Assembly (NCBI GenBank): GCA_937890845.1 | Contig: CALADR010000183.1 | Location: 1 to 5,260, forward strand | Direction: 5' to 3' | DNA: 5,260 nucleotides | Source of the DNA: an uncultured Bacteroidales bacterium | Lineage (GTDB): Bacteria > Bacteroidota > Bacteroidia > Bacteroidales > UBA932 | Shown here: positions 5,154 to 5,260 of the stretch, one piece after another | How the letters are laid out: every line of letters starts with the position of its first letter | How positions within the stretch are numbered: position 1 is the stretch's first letter | Notes under the pieces: model-generated | Databases searched by the model: none | The model's input: only the letters and a program-made list of their open reading frames with translations | What the model was told of the DNA's origin: nothing | Position numbers and translations under genes: made by a program

Positions 5154-5260
5154 ATGAACCTCTGGAATCAGCTACATCTGCTTGACCAGCACATAACACT
5201 GCTGATAAACAGCATTCACAGCAACTTTTCGGACACTGTCATGCAGGTGTTTTCAAACAT
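5154..5260 (+). CDS. Start of a probable PAP2-family membrane phosphatase (partial)
   Basis: An open frame from ATG 5154 continues off the right edge; 35 complete codons are visible (MNLWNQLHLLDQHITLLIN, then SIHSNFSDTVMQVFSN). The pattern of a short amphipathic start, LDQHITLLIN-like helix, and then a small-residue-His-aromatic stretch leading to FSDTVM resembles the N-terminus of Bacteroidales PAP2-superfamily lipid phosphatases (undecaprenyl-diphosphatase-like). None of the catalytic motifs of that superfamily fall within the window, so the call rests on resemblance only. It begins 8 nt after the obg stop, with AAAAAGAG in front of the start codon serving as the probable ribosome site, and is likely in the same operon. 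Confidence 0.55.
   Translation, partial: MNLWNQLHLLDQHITLLINSIHSNFSDTVMQVFSN

Overview
The window reads as chromosomal DNA from a member of the Bacteroidota, most likely Bacteroidales. Evidence: A-rich translation starts without clear Shine-Dalgarno sequences, several upstream boxes fitting the Bacteroidetes -7 element TAnnTTTG, a hypoxanthine phosphoribosyltransferase, adenylate kinase and Obg of the lengths and wording usual in that group, and AraC-type and lipoprotein fragments of a Bacteroidales style. Genus cannot be fixed from the sequence alone.

Layout. Positions 85-1242 hold a two-gene purine-nucleotide operon, hpt-adk, closed by a perfect 20-bp-stem bidirectional terminator (1254-1300). 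Positions 4147-5260 hold obg followed 8 nt later by the start of a gene resembling a PAP2-family phosphatase that runs off the window. These flanks are intact, conserved housekeeping genes.

Between them, about 1303-3960, lies accessory DNA that is mostly broken. In order: a minus-strand gene of unknown function with a one-base frameshift in a T run (1345-1787); a 93-nt imperfect inverted repeat (1790-1882); a small intact minus-strand lipoprotein made of tandem 11-residue helical repeats (1896-2219); the C-terminal half of a hexapeptide-repeat acetyltransferase (minus, 2286-about 2594) butted against an AraC-family regulator that has lost its N-terminus and two internal segments (plus, about 2592-2955); and an AT-rich lipoprotein gene split by a frameshift (3078-3954). 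The acetyltransferase and AraC pieces look like a divergently transcribed regulator/target pair whose shared 5' ends were deleted.

No defence system, CRISPR array, tRNA, rRNA or complete insertion sequence is visible. The most noteworthy signals are the decay pattern of this island, the 93-nt inverted repeat, the hendecad lipoprotein, and AT-rich inverted repeats lying over the predicted promoters of both lipoprotein genes.
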